Positions 8,357-16,885 of a stretch of DNA of 64,000 nt are shown here, piece by piece (the first letter of the stretch is position 1; every line of letters starts with the position of its first letter). The stretch is from positions 1 through 64,000 of the forward strand of contig JAQXFO010000019.1 of the NCBI GenBank assembly GCA_029005135.1, written 5' to 3'. Origin of the DNA: Lachnospiraceae bacterium (GTDB lineage: Bacteria > Bacillota > Clostridia > Lachnospirales > Lachnospiraceae). The translations under genes and the position numbers were made by a program. The notes under the pieces were generated by a model that was given only the letters and a program-made list of their open reading frames with translations, had not been told where the DNA came from and ran no database searches.

Positions 8357-9286
8357 ATGCTGCAAGGAATGATCATTGTCTGCGAACAGGTCGTTATCAT
8401 ATGCCTCCTGATCTTTCTGGGATTTCTCGGGGGGCGGATGCGTATCCTGGATAAACACATCACCGACGGCATGGCCAATATCGTGGTGTGGTTTGTGTCG
8501 CCGGCAATGGTCATTATTGCGTTTCAGCGGGAATACGAAGCGGCCATGATGCGCAGCTTCTTCGTGACCATGCTGATCCTCGGGGCGGCCTTTGTGGTCT
8601 TTATCGCCCTGGCTTTTCTCCTTTTCCGGAAAAAAGATCCCTTCCGAAGACCCATTCTCTGCTGCGGCGTCATTTTCTTCAACTACGGCATGATTGCGCT
8701 GCCGCTGGAGAAGGCGCTGTTCGGCAATGTGGGCGTCTTCTACGGGGCCGGTGCCATCGCGATCTTCAACCTGGTGTTCTGGAGCATCGGCGCCGTGATC
8801 ATCGATGGGCGTTTTTCGGGAAAAGCCTTTCTCAAGGGCTTTCTGAATCCGGGCTTTATCGGCACCGTGATCGGTATCCTTCTCTTTATCAATGAGATCT
8901 CCCTGCCCGCGATCCTGTATCAGACCTTTGATTATATTTCTAACCTGAATGTGCCCCTGTGCATGCTGGTTATCGGCTGCAGCCTGTCGGGATCGCCGAT
9001 GCGGGAGATCCTGCTGGACAAGGACAGCTGGGTCACCGCGATCGTGTCTCTGATCATCCTTCCGGTCCTGACGGTAGGAATTCTGTGGCTTCTTAACATC
9101 CGGGGGATTCCCGGCGTCTGCTGCGTGACGGCGGTGGCCTCCCCCGCAGCGGCTTCAATCAGTATGATGGCAGCCGTCTATCATAAGGATGTGTCTCTGG
9201 CTTCGAGGATGACGTCGCTTCAGACGCTTCTGTCGATGCTGACGCTGCCGGTGACGGTTTCTCTCGGCTATGCGCTGCTGATGTAG
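8357..9286 (+). CDS. AEC family transporter (auxin efflux carrier-type permease)
   Basis: 309-aa membrane protein with about 10 hydrophobic helices in two five-helix halves, typical of the AEC/BART superfamily (bacterial malate, malonate and other carboxylate carriers; MleP, MdcF). The C-terminal half has the conserved CxxTAxAxPAAA pattern (CVTAVASPAAASIS). It is last in the long catabolic operon and could export an acidic end product such as pyruvate or a hydroxy acid, or act as a second importer beside TctABC. Only 14 bp separate it from the YhcH-like gene. Confidence 0.88.
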   Translation: MLQGMIIVCEQVVIICLLIFLGFLGGRMRILDKHITDGMANIVVWFVSPAMVIIAFQREYEAAMMRSFFVTMLILGAAFVVFIALAFLLFRKKDPFRRPILCCGVIFFNYGMIALPLEKALFGNVGVFYGAGAIAIFNLVFWSIGAVIIDGRFSGKAFLKGFLNPGFIGTVIGILLFINEISLPAILYQTFDYISNLNVPLCMLVIGCSLSGSPMREILLDKDSWVTAIVSLIILPVLTVGILWLLNIRGIPGVCCVTAVASPAAASISMMAAVYHKDVSLASRMTSLQTLLSMLTLPVTVSLGYALLM

Positions 9287-9304
9287 GGTTGACAGGTTTG
9301 ATTA

Positions 9305-9333
9305 TGGACTATTGGCCCGAAAACGAGTACAAT
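9305..9333 (+). promoter_or_regulatory. Candidate promoter for the iclR gene
   Basis: TGGACT (9305-9310), a 17-bp spacer and TACAAT (9328-9333) make a plausible sigma-A promoter. The predicted start near 9340 places the CCAAAAATTTTTGG palindrome (9345-9358) just after it. A better -35 (TTGACA, 9289-9294) lacks a correctly spaced -10. Confidence 0.45.
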
Positions 9334-9344
9334 ACGAAAAGAAT

Positions 9345-9358
9345 CCAAAAATTTTTGG
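9345..9358 (+). promoter_or_regulatory. Perfect 14-bp palindrome, candidate IclR operator
   Basis: CCAAAAATTTTTGG is a perfect palindrome lying between the candidate promoter and the iclR ATG (9366), abutting the G-rich SD. IclR-family regulators often repress their own gene by binding a short palindrome at the promoter, so this is the best autoregulatory operator candidate here. No second copy was noticed before the operon start. Confidence 0.5.
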
Positions 9359-9365
9359 GGGATAT

Positions 9366-10190
9366 ATGGACACTGACAGGAGAATAACGACCGACTCTTC
9401 AGAAAAGACAACAGCGGTGGACAAGGCGCTGGCGATCCTGGAGGCTTTCTGCTATCGGGAATCGGAACTCAGCCTGGCTTCCCTGAGCAAGCTTCTGAAT
9501 ATTCCGAAGACCACACTGGTATCACCTCTCCGGACCCTGGAGAAATGGGGTTACCTGTATCGGATCCCGGTTTCGGGCAATTATCAGCTGGGCTATAAGG
9601 CTATGCAGTTGAATTACCACTATCGGAATGCCCTTCCGATTCTTCAGTATGCCAAGCCGATCCTTCGGGATCTGCAGGAAAAGACCGGTGAGATCATTTA
9701 CATGGTCACCCATGTCAACGGTCAGATCTTCTATCTGGACTGTGCCTTCCCCAGTCGTATCGATATCGCCTATTCCACCAGCGGCAAGACCCTGCTGATG
9801 CACAATACCGGCAGCGGCAAGGGGATGCTGGCCAATCTGCCCCAGGCTGAGGTGGATGCTATTCTGGACAAGTACGGCCTGCCCTATGCGACGCCCAACA
9901 CCATTACGGACAGGGGTGAGCTGATGAAGGAACTGGCGAAGATACGGGAAAAGGGCTACTCCTACGATAATGGTGAGGAATCCCACAACGCCTACTGTAT
10001 ATCCATGCCGATCCTCGATAACACGGGAATCGCCGTGGGTGCGGTCAGTGTGTCCGGCTCGGTGGTTTCCATGGGCGGTGACAAACGTCTGAAATACCTG
10101 CCCAGTCTGAGCCATGCCTGTCAGCTTCTGTCTCAGTACAACGCACTGTTTCCGGTGATTCATCTGCCCTACGGCAGCAGCCTGTCATAA
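9366..10190 (+). CDS. IclR family transcriptional regulator
   Basis: 274-aa regulator. The N-terminal winged helix (about 16-75) has LASLSKLLNIPKTTLVSPLRTLEKWGY as its HTH, and the C-terminal ligand-binding domain (about 90-255) shows the GKTLLM and CISMPILD segments usual for the family. ATG 9366 is preferred; the TTG at 9312 would add 18 residues, lies upstream of the predicted promoter -10, and has no SD. It sits immediately after the transporter/aldolase operon and is followed by its own terminator, so it probably controls that operon, with an intermediate acid as effector. Confidence 0.9.
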   Translation: MDTDRRITTDSSEKTTAVDKALAILEAFCYRESELSLASLSKLLNIPKTTLVSPLRTLEKWGYLYRIPVSGNYQLGYKAMQLNYHYRNALPILQYAKPILRDLQEKTGEIIYMVTHVNGQIFYLDCAFPSRIDIAYSTSGKTLLMHNTGSGKGMLANLPQAEVDAILDKYGLPYATPNTITDRGELMKELAKIREKGYSYDNGEESHNAYCISMPILDNTGIAVGAVSVSGSVVSMGGDKRLKYLPSLSHACQLLSQYNALFPVIHLPYGSSLS

Positions 10191-10208
10191 AAATGTGAAC
10201 ACTCATGC

Positions 10209-10241
10209 TATCTCTGTCGCCCGGCCGGCAGAGATATTTTT
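10209..10241 (+). terminator. Rho-independent terminator after iclR
   Basis: TATCTCTG (10209-10216) pairs with CAGAGATA (10229-10236), with a CG-rich inner loop, followed by TTTTT (10237-10241). The SD of the next gene (AGGAGG, 10245-10250) begins directly after, so the oxidoreductase depends on readthrough or an unseen promoter. Confidence 0.8.
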
Positions 10242-10255
10242 ATCAGGAGGAAATT

Positions 10256-11221
10256 ATGAACTGGGGAATTATGGGTACGGGCACTATCGCGCATCGCTTT
10301 GCCGAGGCGCTCAATTACGATAAGAATGCCGTTCTGTATGCCTGCGCCTCGCGTACCGAAGAGAAGGCGGAGGCTTTCCGGAAGGCTTTTGGTGTCCGGA
10401 AAGCCTACGGCTCCTACGAGGCCATGGCCGCGGACCCCGACGTGGACATCATTTACGTCGCTACCCCGATGTCGGCCCACTATGACAATGTACGCCTCTG
10501 CTTTGAGCACAACAAGGCGGTACTGTGCGAGAAGGCCGTGACGGAGACCGCTGCTGAGTTTGCCGGGTTGGCAGCCATGGCGCGCAGCCGGAAGCTTTTC
10601 TTCATGGAAGCTATGTGGATGAAATGCCATGAAGGCTTCCGGCAGGCTCTGTCCTGGGTGCGGGAGGGCCGCATCGGAAAGCTGCAGTCGGTGAGGGCGG
10701 ATTTTTCTAAATTTCTGACCTATGACCCTGAAAGCCGCCTTTTCAAGAAGGAACTCGGCGGCGGGGCACTTCTCGATCTGACGGTCTATACGACGGCCTT
10801 CTGTACGGCCTTTCTCGGCAATGAGCCGTCACAGATATTCTCCTGCCAGGCACCGACACCGGCGGGGACAGACTATTACAACAGCACTCTGATGACCTAC
10901 CCGGACGGAACCTTTGCCGCTATGAATGCGGGCTTCGGCTATTACACGCCCGTCTCCGGCATGATTCTGGGTGACCGCGGCCGTATCGAGTTCGACGAGT
11001 TTTTTATCCGGCACAACAACGTGACTCTGTACAATGACCGCGGCGAGGCGGTGGAGCGCTTTGAAAAGCCCTTCGGCTGCAACGGCTACGAAGGTGAGGC
11101 GGCAGAGGCGGAGCGCTGCCTTAGGGAGGGCCTGACGGAAAGCCCGCTGGTGCCTCTTGACGATTCTCTGGCGGTGCTTAAGATACTGGATGCCATCAGG
11201 GCGTGCTGGCAGCAGTCATAG
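10256..11221 (+). CDS. Gfo/Idh/MocA family NAD(P)-dependent oxidoreductase
   Basis: 321-aa dehydrogenase with an N-terminal Rossmann fold (GTGTIA, residues 7-12) and the family lysine in CEKAV (Lys93). The GGGALLDLTVY segment (168-178) resembles dimeric dihydrodiol/xylose dehydrogenase-type members, with Asp174 and Tyr178 near the active site. It likely oxidises or reduces a sugar or aldehyde. I chose ATG 10256, 5 nt after AGGAGG; the upstream ATG at 10205 lies in the terminator stem region. By context it may process the aldehyde released by the aldolases, or act upstream on the sugar. Confidence 0.88.
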   Translation: MNWGIMGTGTIAHRFAEALNYDKNAVLYACASRTEEKAEAFRKAFGVRKAYGSYEAMAADPDVDIIYVATPMSAHYDNVRLCFEHNKAVLCEKAVTETAAEFAGLAAMARSRKLFFMEAMWMKCHEGFRQALSWVREGRIGKLQSVRADFSKFLTYDPESRLFKKELGGGALLDLTVYTTAFCTAFLGNEPSQIFSCQAPTPAGTDYYNSTLMTYPDGTFAAMNAGFGYYTPVSGMILGDRGRIEFDEFFIRHNNVTLYNDRGEAVERFEKPFGCNGYEGEAAEAERCLREGLTESPLVPLDDSLAVLKILDAIRACWQQS

Positions 11222-11252
11222 ATTGTCATCAAAAAGAGGGGGGACATGACAT

Positions 11253-12086
11253 ATGAGAGAGATGCCGGATTATCTGGATGAGATCCGCGAGGCGGCGAAG
11301 GAAGGCGCCCGGGAGGGTGTCAGGGAAAGTTTCCGGGAAGGCGCCGGGGACGGCCGAATAAGAAGGCACGGCGGCGGTATCGGCGCCGGTATCCTGGGGA
11401 GTCTTCTGGGCAAGCTCCTGGCGGTGGTGCTGGCGGCGGCCCTCATCGCAGCGGCGATCCATTATCTCAATCCGTTTCCGAAATTAAAGGAGCAGCTGGC
11501 CTTCGACAACAAGGCGGAAGAGCACGATCTGGTGCTGGAGGATGACGGCTTTCTGGGCTATACCGCCGCGGACTTTGCCGAGGCGGTCCTCGGGGATCAG
11601 TCGAAGCTCTGCAAGCTTGAGGTTCTGGAGCAGAAGGTGACGGATGTCACGACTCTGACGGACACCGGCTTGGCCAATATCAAGATCTTCACGAAGTCCC
11701 AGCTGATCACCTATCACGGCACGGCGATCTATACGGTGGACCTGTCAGGCCTCAATAAAAGCGATTTTACCCTCGATGAGGAAGAGAAGACACTGACGCT
11801 TACGATTCCCCACGCCGCCCTGGAACCGATCAACATCCAGAGCAGTGATATCGAATTCGGCGATGTTGAGAAGGGACTTCTGGCCATGGGAGAGATCAAA
11901 CTGCCGCCCGAGAAGATAGCAGAGGTGCAGACCGAGGCCCAGGAGAAGATGACCGCCAAACTCCTGGAGGACAATGTCGCGGCGGCGGCGGACCGTTTCG
12001 CCAAACTGGTGGTCTGGGAGCTTTTCCAGCCGGTGATCAACGGTGTGGATAAGGGGTATTCACTGGTGGTGGCGTTTGAGGACTGA
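11253..12086 (+). CDS. DUF4230 domain membrane-anchored protein
   Basis: 277 aa. A charged N-terminus (about 1-45, with amphipathic helical repeats GxREGxRESFREG) precedes one transmembrane helix (about 47-69) and an extracytoplasmic DUF4230 domain (about 75-275). The domain contains ITYHGTAIYTVDLS and ends in YSLVVAFED. Function is unknown; proteins of this family are widespread in gut Firmicutes. It is followed closely by an ABC ATPase but shows no obvious transport role. SD GAGGGGGG lies before the ATG. Confidence 0.8.
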   Translation: MREMPDYLDEIREAAKEGAREGVRESFREGAGDGRIRRHGGGIGAGILGSLLGKLLAVVLAAALIAAAIHYLNPFPKLKEQLAFDNKAEEHDLVLEDDGFLGYTAADFAEAVLGDQSKLCKLEVLEQKVTDVTTLTDTGLANIKIFTKSQLITYHGTAIYTVDLSGLNKSDFTLDEEEKTLTLTIPHAALEPINIQSSDIEFGDVEKGLLAMGEIKLPPEKIAEVQTEAQEKMTAKLLEDNVAAAADRFAKLVVWELFQPVINGVDKGYSLVVAFED

Positions 12087-12116
12087 CAGGCACGGATTAT
12101 GAGAGAAGAGGACACG

Positions 12117-12881
12117 ATGCTGACAACCCACCACCTGACCTGTCTTTTTGATGCCGACCACGGCATCCGTGACATCACCCTGTCCATCGGCGCCGGCGAG
12201 CGCGTGGGCCTTATCGGCGCCAACGGCGCCGGCAAGACCACTCTGCTTCGGTGCTTGGTGGGCCTTCTGCCGGCAGAGGGGACACTGACTGTCGCCGGTC
12301 TGCCGATGACCCCGGCGCATCTTCCCGCGATCCGCCGTGCTGTCGGCTATGTGCTGCAGGATCCCGATGATCAGCTCTTTATGCCCACGGTACTGGAGGA
12401 TATGATCTTCGGCCCCGTCAATGCCGGCGTGCCCCGGGAGGAGGCCATCCGCCGGGCGGACGCCTGCCTGGCCGAACTGGGACTGACATCCCTGCGCGAC
12501 CGGCAGAATCACCGCCTCTCGGGCGGCGAGAAGAAGATGGCGTCTATCGCCGTGATCCTGACCATGGCGCCGGCGCTCCTCTTTTTTGATGAGCCCTCGG
12601 CTTATCTGGATCCGGGAAACAGAAGACGGCTCATCAGTCTTCTGATGAGCCGTCATGAGACACAGGTGATCGCCAGCCATGATCTGGATATGATCGCTGA
12701 GACCTGCGATCGCGTTGTTGTGATGGATAAAGGCCGTCTTGTCTGTGACGGCCGTGTGTCGGAGGTACTGACCGATAAGGCACTTCTGGAGGCCCACGGT
12801 CTGGAGCTGCCCTTCTGTCTGCAGCCGGTGCCCGGCAGGCTCAAACCTCAGCCGGCATCCGACGGCGTCCGGAAGCCTTAA
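12117..12881 (+). CDS. Orphan CbiO/EcfA-type ABC transporter ATP-binding protein
   Basis: 254-aa ATPase with Walker A GANGAGKTT (34-42), Q-loop Gln81 in LQDPDDQLF (the signature of CbiO/EcfA cobalt, nickel and vitamin ECF ATPases), LSGGE (134-138), Walker B LLFFDEP (Asp158-Glu159) and H-loop His188. ECF ATPases normally sit with a T component and an S component, but none is nearby. It may serve a T-component encoded elsewhere. ATG 12117 follows an AGAGGA; an in-frame ATG at 12099 is the alternative. Its last 4 nt overlap the convergent MATE gene. Confidence 0.85.
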   Translation: MLTTHHLTCLFDADHGIRDITLSIGAGERVGLIGANGAGKTTLLRCLVGLLPAEGTLTVAGLPMTPAHLPAIRRAVGYVLQDPDDQLFMPTVLEDMIFGPVNAGVPREEAIRRADACLAELGLTSLRDRQNHRLSGGEKKMASIAVILTMAPALLFFDEPSAYLDPGNRRRLISLLMSRHETQVIASHDLDMIAETCDRVVVMDKGRLVCDGRVSEVLTDKALLEAHGLELPFCLQPVPGRLKPQPASDGVRKP

Positions 12882-14221
12882 CGGGAAGTGACCGGCATCG
12901 CGCTTCGTCTGAGCCGCCGGTACAGGAAGACGCAGATGACGACGGAGAGCAGGGAGCCCGTCGGCGCCGCAAGCCCCATGGGCAGCAGGGTGGCCGGGAA
13001 GAACACCGAGGCCAGGTACGTGCCCGGTATGCGGATGAGGGCCACCGAGAGCATGTTGTGAATGAAGGAATAGATTGATTTTTCATAGGCGCTGAAGAAG
13101 CCGCTGAAGCAGAAATGCACGCCTGCGATGGCGCAGTCGACGCTGTAGGAGCGCAGGTACTGGCCGCCGTAGGTGATGACCGGCGCGTCCTTGGTGAAGA
13201 GCGCCACAATCCCCTCAGGCACGATCTGGCAGATCACGAAAATGATGCTGCCGAAGATGAGGCAGGTGCCGATGCCGAGGCGCAGCGCCTCCCTGGCCCG
13301 GTCGTGACGGCCGGCACCGCGGTTCTGGGCCGCTGCCACCGAGACGGTGGACAGCATGGCGGAGGGTACCAGAAAGAGGAAGCAGATGATCTTCTCCACG
13401 ATGCCGACGGCGGCGGAGATAGCGACGCCGCGGCTGTTGGCGATGGCCGTGATGACAAGGAAGGAGATCTGGATCAGGCCGTCCTGCAGCGCGATCGGCA
13501 CACCGACGCCGAGGATGCGGCGGCTGTCGGGAGCCGTCGGCCGGAAATCCTGCCGCACAAGAGGCACGCCGATGCCGCGTCGGATCAGGGCGATAAGCGC
13601 CAGGACCACACTGAGACTCTGGGCGATGACGGTGGCCAGCGCCGCTCCGGCTGCGCCCAAAGACAGCGGACCCATCAGCAGATAATCGAGGAAAATGTTG
13701 ATGACCCCGGCGATGGCGACAAAGTACAGGGGCGTGCGGGAGTCGCCCAGCCCCCGGAAAATACTGCTGATCACATTATAAGCCGTGATAAACGGTATGC
13801 CGATGAAGCAGACCGTGATATAGTCCCTCGCGGCGGCAAAGGCTTCCGCGGGCGTCGACAGGAGGCTCAGGATGCCGCTGCGGCAGCCGATGAGCAGACC
13901 GGCGCTCAGGACGGAGAATACCATGAAAATGATGACGGAATTGCCGATGATGCGGGCAATTCCTTTTTTGTCACCGGCGCCGACGTGATGGCTGATCCCC
14001 ACGGTGGTGCCCATGGCCAGCCCCACGATGATGACTGTCAGCATGTGCATCAGCTGACTGCCGATGGAAACGGCGGAAATGACGGAGGCGCTGTTGAAGC
14101 GCCCGGCAAAATACAGATCGGCCAGACCGTAGAAGGTCTGGAGGAAACTGGAGATCAGATACGGTATCGAGAATTGGAAGAGCAGCCTTTTCAGGCTGCC
14201 CTCGGTCAGATTTTTTGTCAT
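12878..14221 (-). CDS. MATE family efflux transporter
   Basis: 447-aa, 12-helix multidrug/toxin extrusion (MatE domain twice) protein, a cation-coupled exporter of organic compounds. N-terminal TEGSLKRLLFQFSIPYLISSFLQTFYGLADLYFAGRF is typical, with the second-repeat equivalent at PIALQDGLIQISFLVITAIAN. It lies 3 bp downstream of typA on the same strand and is probably co-transcribed with it. Its 3' end overlaps the convergent ABC ATPase gene by 4 nt. Substrate unknown. Confidence 0.93.
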   Translation of the reverse strand: MTKNLTEGSLKRLLFQFSIPYLISSFLQTFYGLADLYFAGRFNSASVISAVSIGSQLMHMLTVIIVGLAMGTTVGISHHVGAGDKKGIARIIGNSVIIFMVFSVLSAGLLIGCRSGILSLLSTPAEAFAAARDYITVCFIGIPFITAYNVISSIFRGLGDSRTPLYFVAIAGVINIFLDYLLMGPLSLGAAGAALATVIAQSLSVVLALIALIRRGIGVPLVRQDFRPTAPDSRRILGVGVPIALQDGLIQISFLVITAIANSRGVAISAAVGIVEKIICFLFLVPSAMLSTVSVAAAQNRGAGRHDRAREALRLGIGTCLIFGSIIFVICQIVPEGIVALFTKDAPVITYGGQYLRSYSVDCAIAGVHFCFSGFFSAYEKSIYSFIHNMLSVALIRIPGTYLASVFFPATLLPMGLAAPTGSLLSVVICVFLYRRLRRSAMPVTSR

Positions 14222-14224
14222 GGC

Positions 14225-16060
14225 TTACTGTTTCTTGAAAGCGGAGCGTTTTCTCAGGCGGCTGTCGAGGATTTTCTTGCGGATACGCAGATTCTTCGGT
14301 GTGACCTCAAGAAGCTCATCCGTATCGATATAGTCAAGCGCCTGTTCCAGAGACAGCACTCTGGGCGGAGTCAGGGTCAGGGCTTCGTCGGCATTGGAGG
14401 AACGGGTATTGGTCAGATGCTTTGTCTTGCAGACATTCAGCTCGATGTCCTCCGGCTTGGCGGATTCGCCGATGACCATGCCGCCGTAGACACGGACACC
14501 CGGGCCGATGAAGAGGGCGCCGCGTTCCTGGGCGGAGAAGAGGCCGTAGGTGACGGACTCACCGTCCTCGAAGGCGATGAGGGAGCCGTTGCGGCGGTAG
14601 TTGAGATCGCCCTTATAGGGAATGTAGCCGTCAAAGACGCTGTTGATGACGCCGGTACCCTTGGTGGCGGTCAGGAACGGACCGTGGAAGCCGATCAGAC
14701 CCCGGGACGGGACTTGGAATTCCAGACGGGTGGTGCCGTCAGAGAGGGTGGTCATGCCCTGCAGCTCGCCCTTTCTCTCGGAGATCATGCTGATGGCGGT
14801 ACCGGTGAATTCCTCGGGGACATCCACGTAGGCGATCTCCACGGGCTCCAGCGTGCGGCCTTTTTCATCCTTTTTGTAAATGACCTCGGCCTTGCTGACG
14901 GCAAATTCATAGCCTTCGCGGCGCATGGTCTCGATGAGGACCGACAGATGGAGCTCGCCGCGGCCGCTGACCCGGAAGGTGTCGGTATTTTCCGTATCGG
15001 CGACGCGCAGTGACACGTCGGTGTTGAGCTCGCGCATCAGTCTGTCGCGGATCTGGCGGGAAGTGCAGTAGTCGCCCTCCTGGCCGGCCAGCGGGCTGTC
15101 GTTGACGATAAAATTCATGGCAATGGTCGGCTCGCTGATCTTCTGGAAGGGAATCGGCTCGGGATCGGTCGGTGAGCAGATGGTGTCGCCGATCTGCAGG
15201 TCCGCGATGCCGGAAATGGCCACGATCGCGCCGACGGAGGCTTCCTTCACCTCGGTTTTGCCCAGCCCTTCGAATTCGTAGAGCTTGGTGATGCGGACCT
15301 TTTCGCGCGTCTCCGGATCGTGGAAGTTCACCCGGATCGCTTCGTCATTGATGTGGATCGCGCCGTTATCGATCTTGCCGATACCGATGCGGCCGACATA
15401 TTCGTTATAGTCGATGGTGGAGATCAGGATCTGGGTGCCCTTCTCCGGGTCGCCCTCCGGCGCCGGGATCGATTCCAGGATGGCATCGAAGAGCGGCTGC
15501 AGGTCCTTCGGCTCGTCGTTCAGATCGCGGACGCAGGTACCTTCCCTGGCGGAAGCGAAGAGGAAGGGACAATCCAGCTGGGCATCGGAGGCATCGAGAT
15601 CCATCAGCAGCTCCAGCACTTCATCGACGACTTCCTCAGGCCGGGCTTCCGGCCGGTCGATCTTGTTGACGCAGACGATGACCGGCAGGTCCAGATCCAG
15701 CGCTTTTTTCAGAACGAACTTGGTCTGCGGCATGGTGCCCTCGAAGGCATCCACCAGCAGAATGACGCCGTTGACCATTTTCAGGACACGTTCCACCTCG
15801 CCGCCGAAATCGGCATGGCCCGGCGTGTCGACAATGTTGATCTTGACGCCCTTGTAGTTGACGGCCGTATTCTTGGACAGGATCGTGATGCCGCGCTCGC
15901 GTTCGATATCACCGGAGTCCATGACACGTTCCCGGACCTCCTGATTGGCCCGGAAGACGCCGCTCTGGCGCAGCATGCCGTCCACCAGCGTGGTCTTGCC
16001 GTGGTCAACATGGGCAATGATAGCAATATTTCGGATGTCTTCACGTTTGATCTGACTCAT
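14225..16060 (-). CDS. typA: Translational GTPase TypA/BipA
   Basis: 611-aa ribosome-associated GTPase of the EF-G/LepA class, involved in ribosome assembly and stress adaptation. G1 is [10 protein letters not shown] (17-26), G3 is [11 protein letters not shown]4 is NKID. Domains II, III and V and the TypA-specific C-terminal region follow, ending in the basic [17 protein letters not shown]. Length is typical. A clear promoter lies at 16116-16144 on this strand, and SD AAGGGG precedes the start. Confidence 0.97.
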   Translation of the reverse strand: MSQIKREDIRNIAIIAHVDHGKTTLVDGMLRQSGVFRANQEVRERVMDSGDIERERGITILSKNTAVNYKGVKINIVDTPGHADFGGEVERVLKMVNGVILLVDAFEGTMPQTKFVLKKALDLDLPVIVCVNKIDRPEARPEEVVDEVLELLMDLDASDAQLDCPFLFASAREGTCVRDLNDEPKDLQPLFDAILESIPAPEGDPEKGTQILISTIDYNEYVGRIGIGKIDNGAIHINDEAIRVNFHDPETREKVRITKLYEFEGLGKTEVKEASVGAIVAISGIADLQIGDTICSPTDPEPIPFQKISEPTIAMNFIVNDSPLAGQEGDYCTSRQIRDRLMRELNTDVSLRVADTENTDTFRVSGRGELHLSVLIETMRREGYEFAVSKAEVIYKKDEKGRTLEPVEIAYVDVPEEFTGTAISMISERKGELQGMTTLSDGTTRLEFQVPSRGLIGFHGPFLTATKGTGVINSVFDGYIPYKGDLNYRRNGSLIAFEDGESVTYGLFSAQERGALFIGPGVRVYGGMVIGESAKPEDIELNVCKTKHLTNTRSSNADEALTLTPPRVLSLEQALDYIDTDELLEVTPKNLRIRKKILDSRLRKRSAFKKQ

Positions 16061-16115
16061 GTTTTCGAAACCCCTTTATAATAAGTAAGCTCATTTTTAT
16101 TCGCATAACGCGGTA

Positions 16116-16144
16116 AATATAGCACTTTTCATTTTTCTTGTAAA
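16116..16144 (-). promoter_or_regulatory. typA promoter
   Basis: Read on the minus strand: -35 TTTACA (16144-16139), 17-bp spacer, -10 TATATT (16121-16116). Transcription would start near 16109, giving a leader of about 49 nt. The remainder of the typA-ybaK interval (to 16316) holds only the ybaK control region. Confidence 0.75.
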
Positions 16145-16266
16145 TACGGGAACAGCAGGATTCTCTGCAGGGATGCTGTCTGAAGCGTGTTCGGGGACAG
16201 GCCGGTACCGCAGACGAATGGAACGCGCATGGACAATCTGATGGCTATCATGAAAACAAGAGAAAC

Positions 16267-16295
16267 TTACGGCAGTCAGGAAGTCATTGCCGTAA
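16267..16295 (+). promoter_or_regulatory. Inverted repeat at the ybaK promoter, candidate operator
   Basis: TTACGGCA (16267-16274) and TGCCGTAA (16288-16295) form perfect 8-bp arms 21 bp apart centre to centre, i.e. two helical turns. The dyad overlaps the -35 region of the ybaK promoter and lies upstream of the predicted start, so it acts as DNA rather than RNA. The binding protein is unknown. Confidence 0.5.
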
Positions 16296-16301
16296 AAAAC
16301 G

Positions 16302-16310
16302 TGCTATAAT
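16302..16310 (+). promoter_or_regulatory. Extended -10 promoter of ybaK
   Basis: TGC-TATAAT (16302-16310) is a perfect extended -10. No good -35 is present at 16-18 bp. The usual start 7 nt after the -10 coincides with the A of the ybaK ATG (16317), implying a leaderless mRNA. Confidence 0.65.
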
Positions 16311-16316
16311 CAGTTT

Positions 16317-16802
16317 ATGGCAAAAGAGAAAGACATCAAGACCAACGCCATGCGTCTGCTGGAGCGCATGAAGATTTCTTACACCGTCGTCAGTGCCGAT
16401 ATTCCCGAGTTTACCAGCGGGAGCGATGCCTGCGACATCGAAGGCATTCCCCACGAATGCTGCTTCAAGACCCTCGTGGCGGAGGGGAAAAGCGGTCAGC
16501 ATCATGTGTTTATGCTGCCCGTGGACAAGGAACTGGATATGAAAAAGGCGGCCAGGGCCGCCGGAGAGAAGAGTGTCACGCTGGTGCCCGTCAGGAATAT
16601 CACCGCGCTGACAGGTTATGTCAGAGGCGGCGTCAGTCCTCTGGGTATGAAGAAAGCCTTTCCGGCCTATCTGGCCCGGGAGGCGGAACAGTTTGATACG
16701 ATGTACATCAGCGGCGGGCGCATCGGTGTGTCGGTGGCGCTCAGGCCGGAGGACCTGTTAAAAGCGTCGGGAGGAACGCTGTCGGATTTGACAACAGGCT
16801 GA
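16317..16802 (+). CDS. ybaK: Cys-tRNA(Pro)/Cys-tRNA(Cys) deacylase YbaK/EbsC
   Basis: 161-aa YbaK-family trans-editing enzyme that hydrolyses Cys-tRNA(Pro) and related mischarged tRNAs. Catalytic Lys51 is in CFKTLV, and the GGVSPLGMKK loop (104-113) is the conserved substrate loop. Length matches the family. There is no Shine-Dalgarno sequence before the ATG, and the -10 box ends 6 nt upstream, so translation is probably leaderless. Confidence 0.93.
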   Translation: MAKEKDIKTNAMRLLERMKISYTVVSADIPEFTSGSDACDIEGIPHECCFKTLVAEGKSGQHHVFMLPVDKELDMKKAARAAGEKSVTLVPVRNITALTGYVRGGVSPLGMKKAFPAYLAREAEQFDTMYISGGRIGVSVALRPEDLLKASGGTLSDLTTG

Positions 16803-16816
16803 AGCTTTTGTATCAT
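16788..16816 (+). promoter_or_regulatory. dapA promoter
   Basis: TTGACA (16788-16793) inside the last codons of ybaK, 17-bp spacer, TATCAT (16811-16816). Predicted start is near 16823, leaving a leader of about 63 nt with no lysine-riboswitch-sized structure. Confidence 0.75.
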
Positions 16817-16885
16817 TATGGCGCAGAAAAATTCGCAAAGACATGATTAAGAATAACGATGTCAAAGATTGACAGGGAGGCAAGT

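Noticed and set aside
9289..9294. TTGACA as the iclR -35 box
   Set aside because: No -10-like hexamer lies 16-18 bp downstream; TACAAT is 33 bp away.
13115..15013. 632-aa plus-strand frame opposite MATE/typA
   Set aside because: Spans two real minus-strand genes and consists of Asp/Gly/Ala-rich shadow translation.
16817..16885. Lysine riboswitch before dapA
   Set aside because: The leader is about 63 nt, too short for the L-box, and shows no matching stems.
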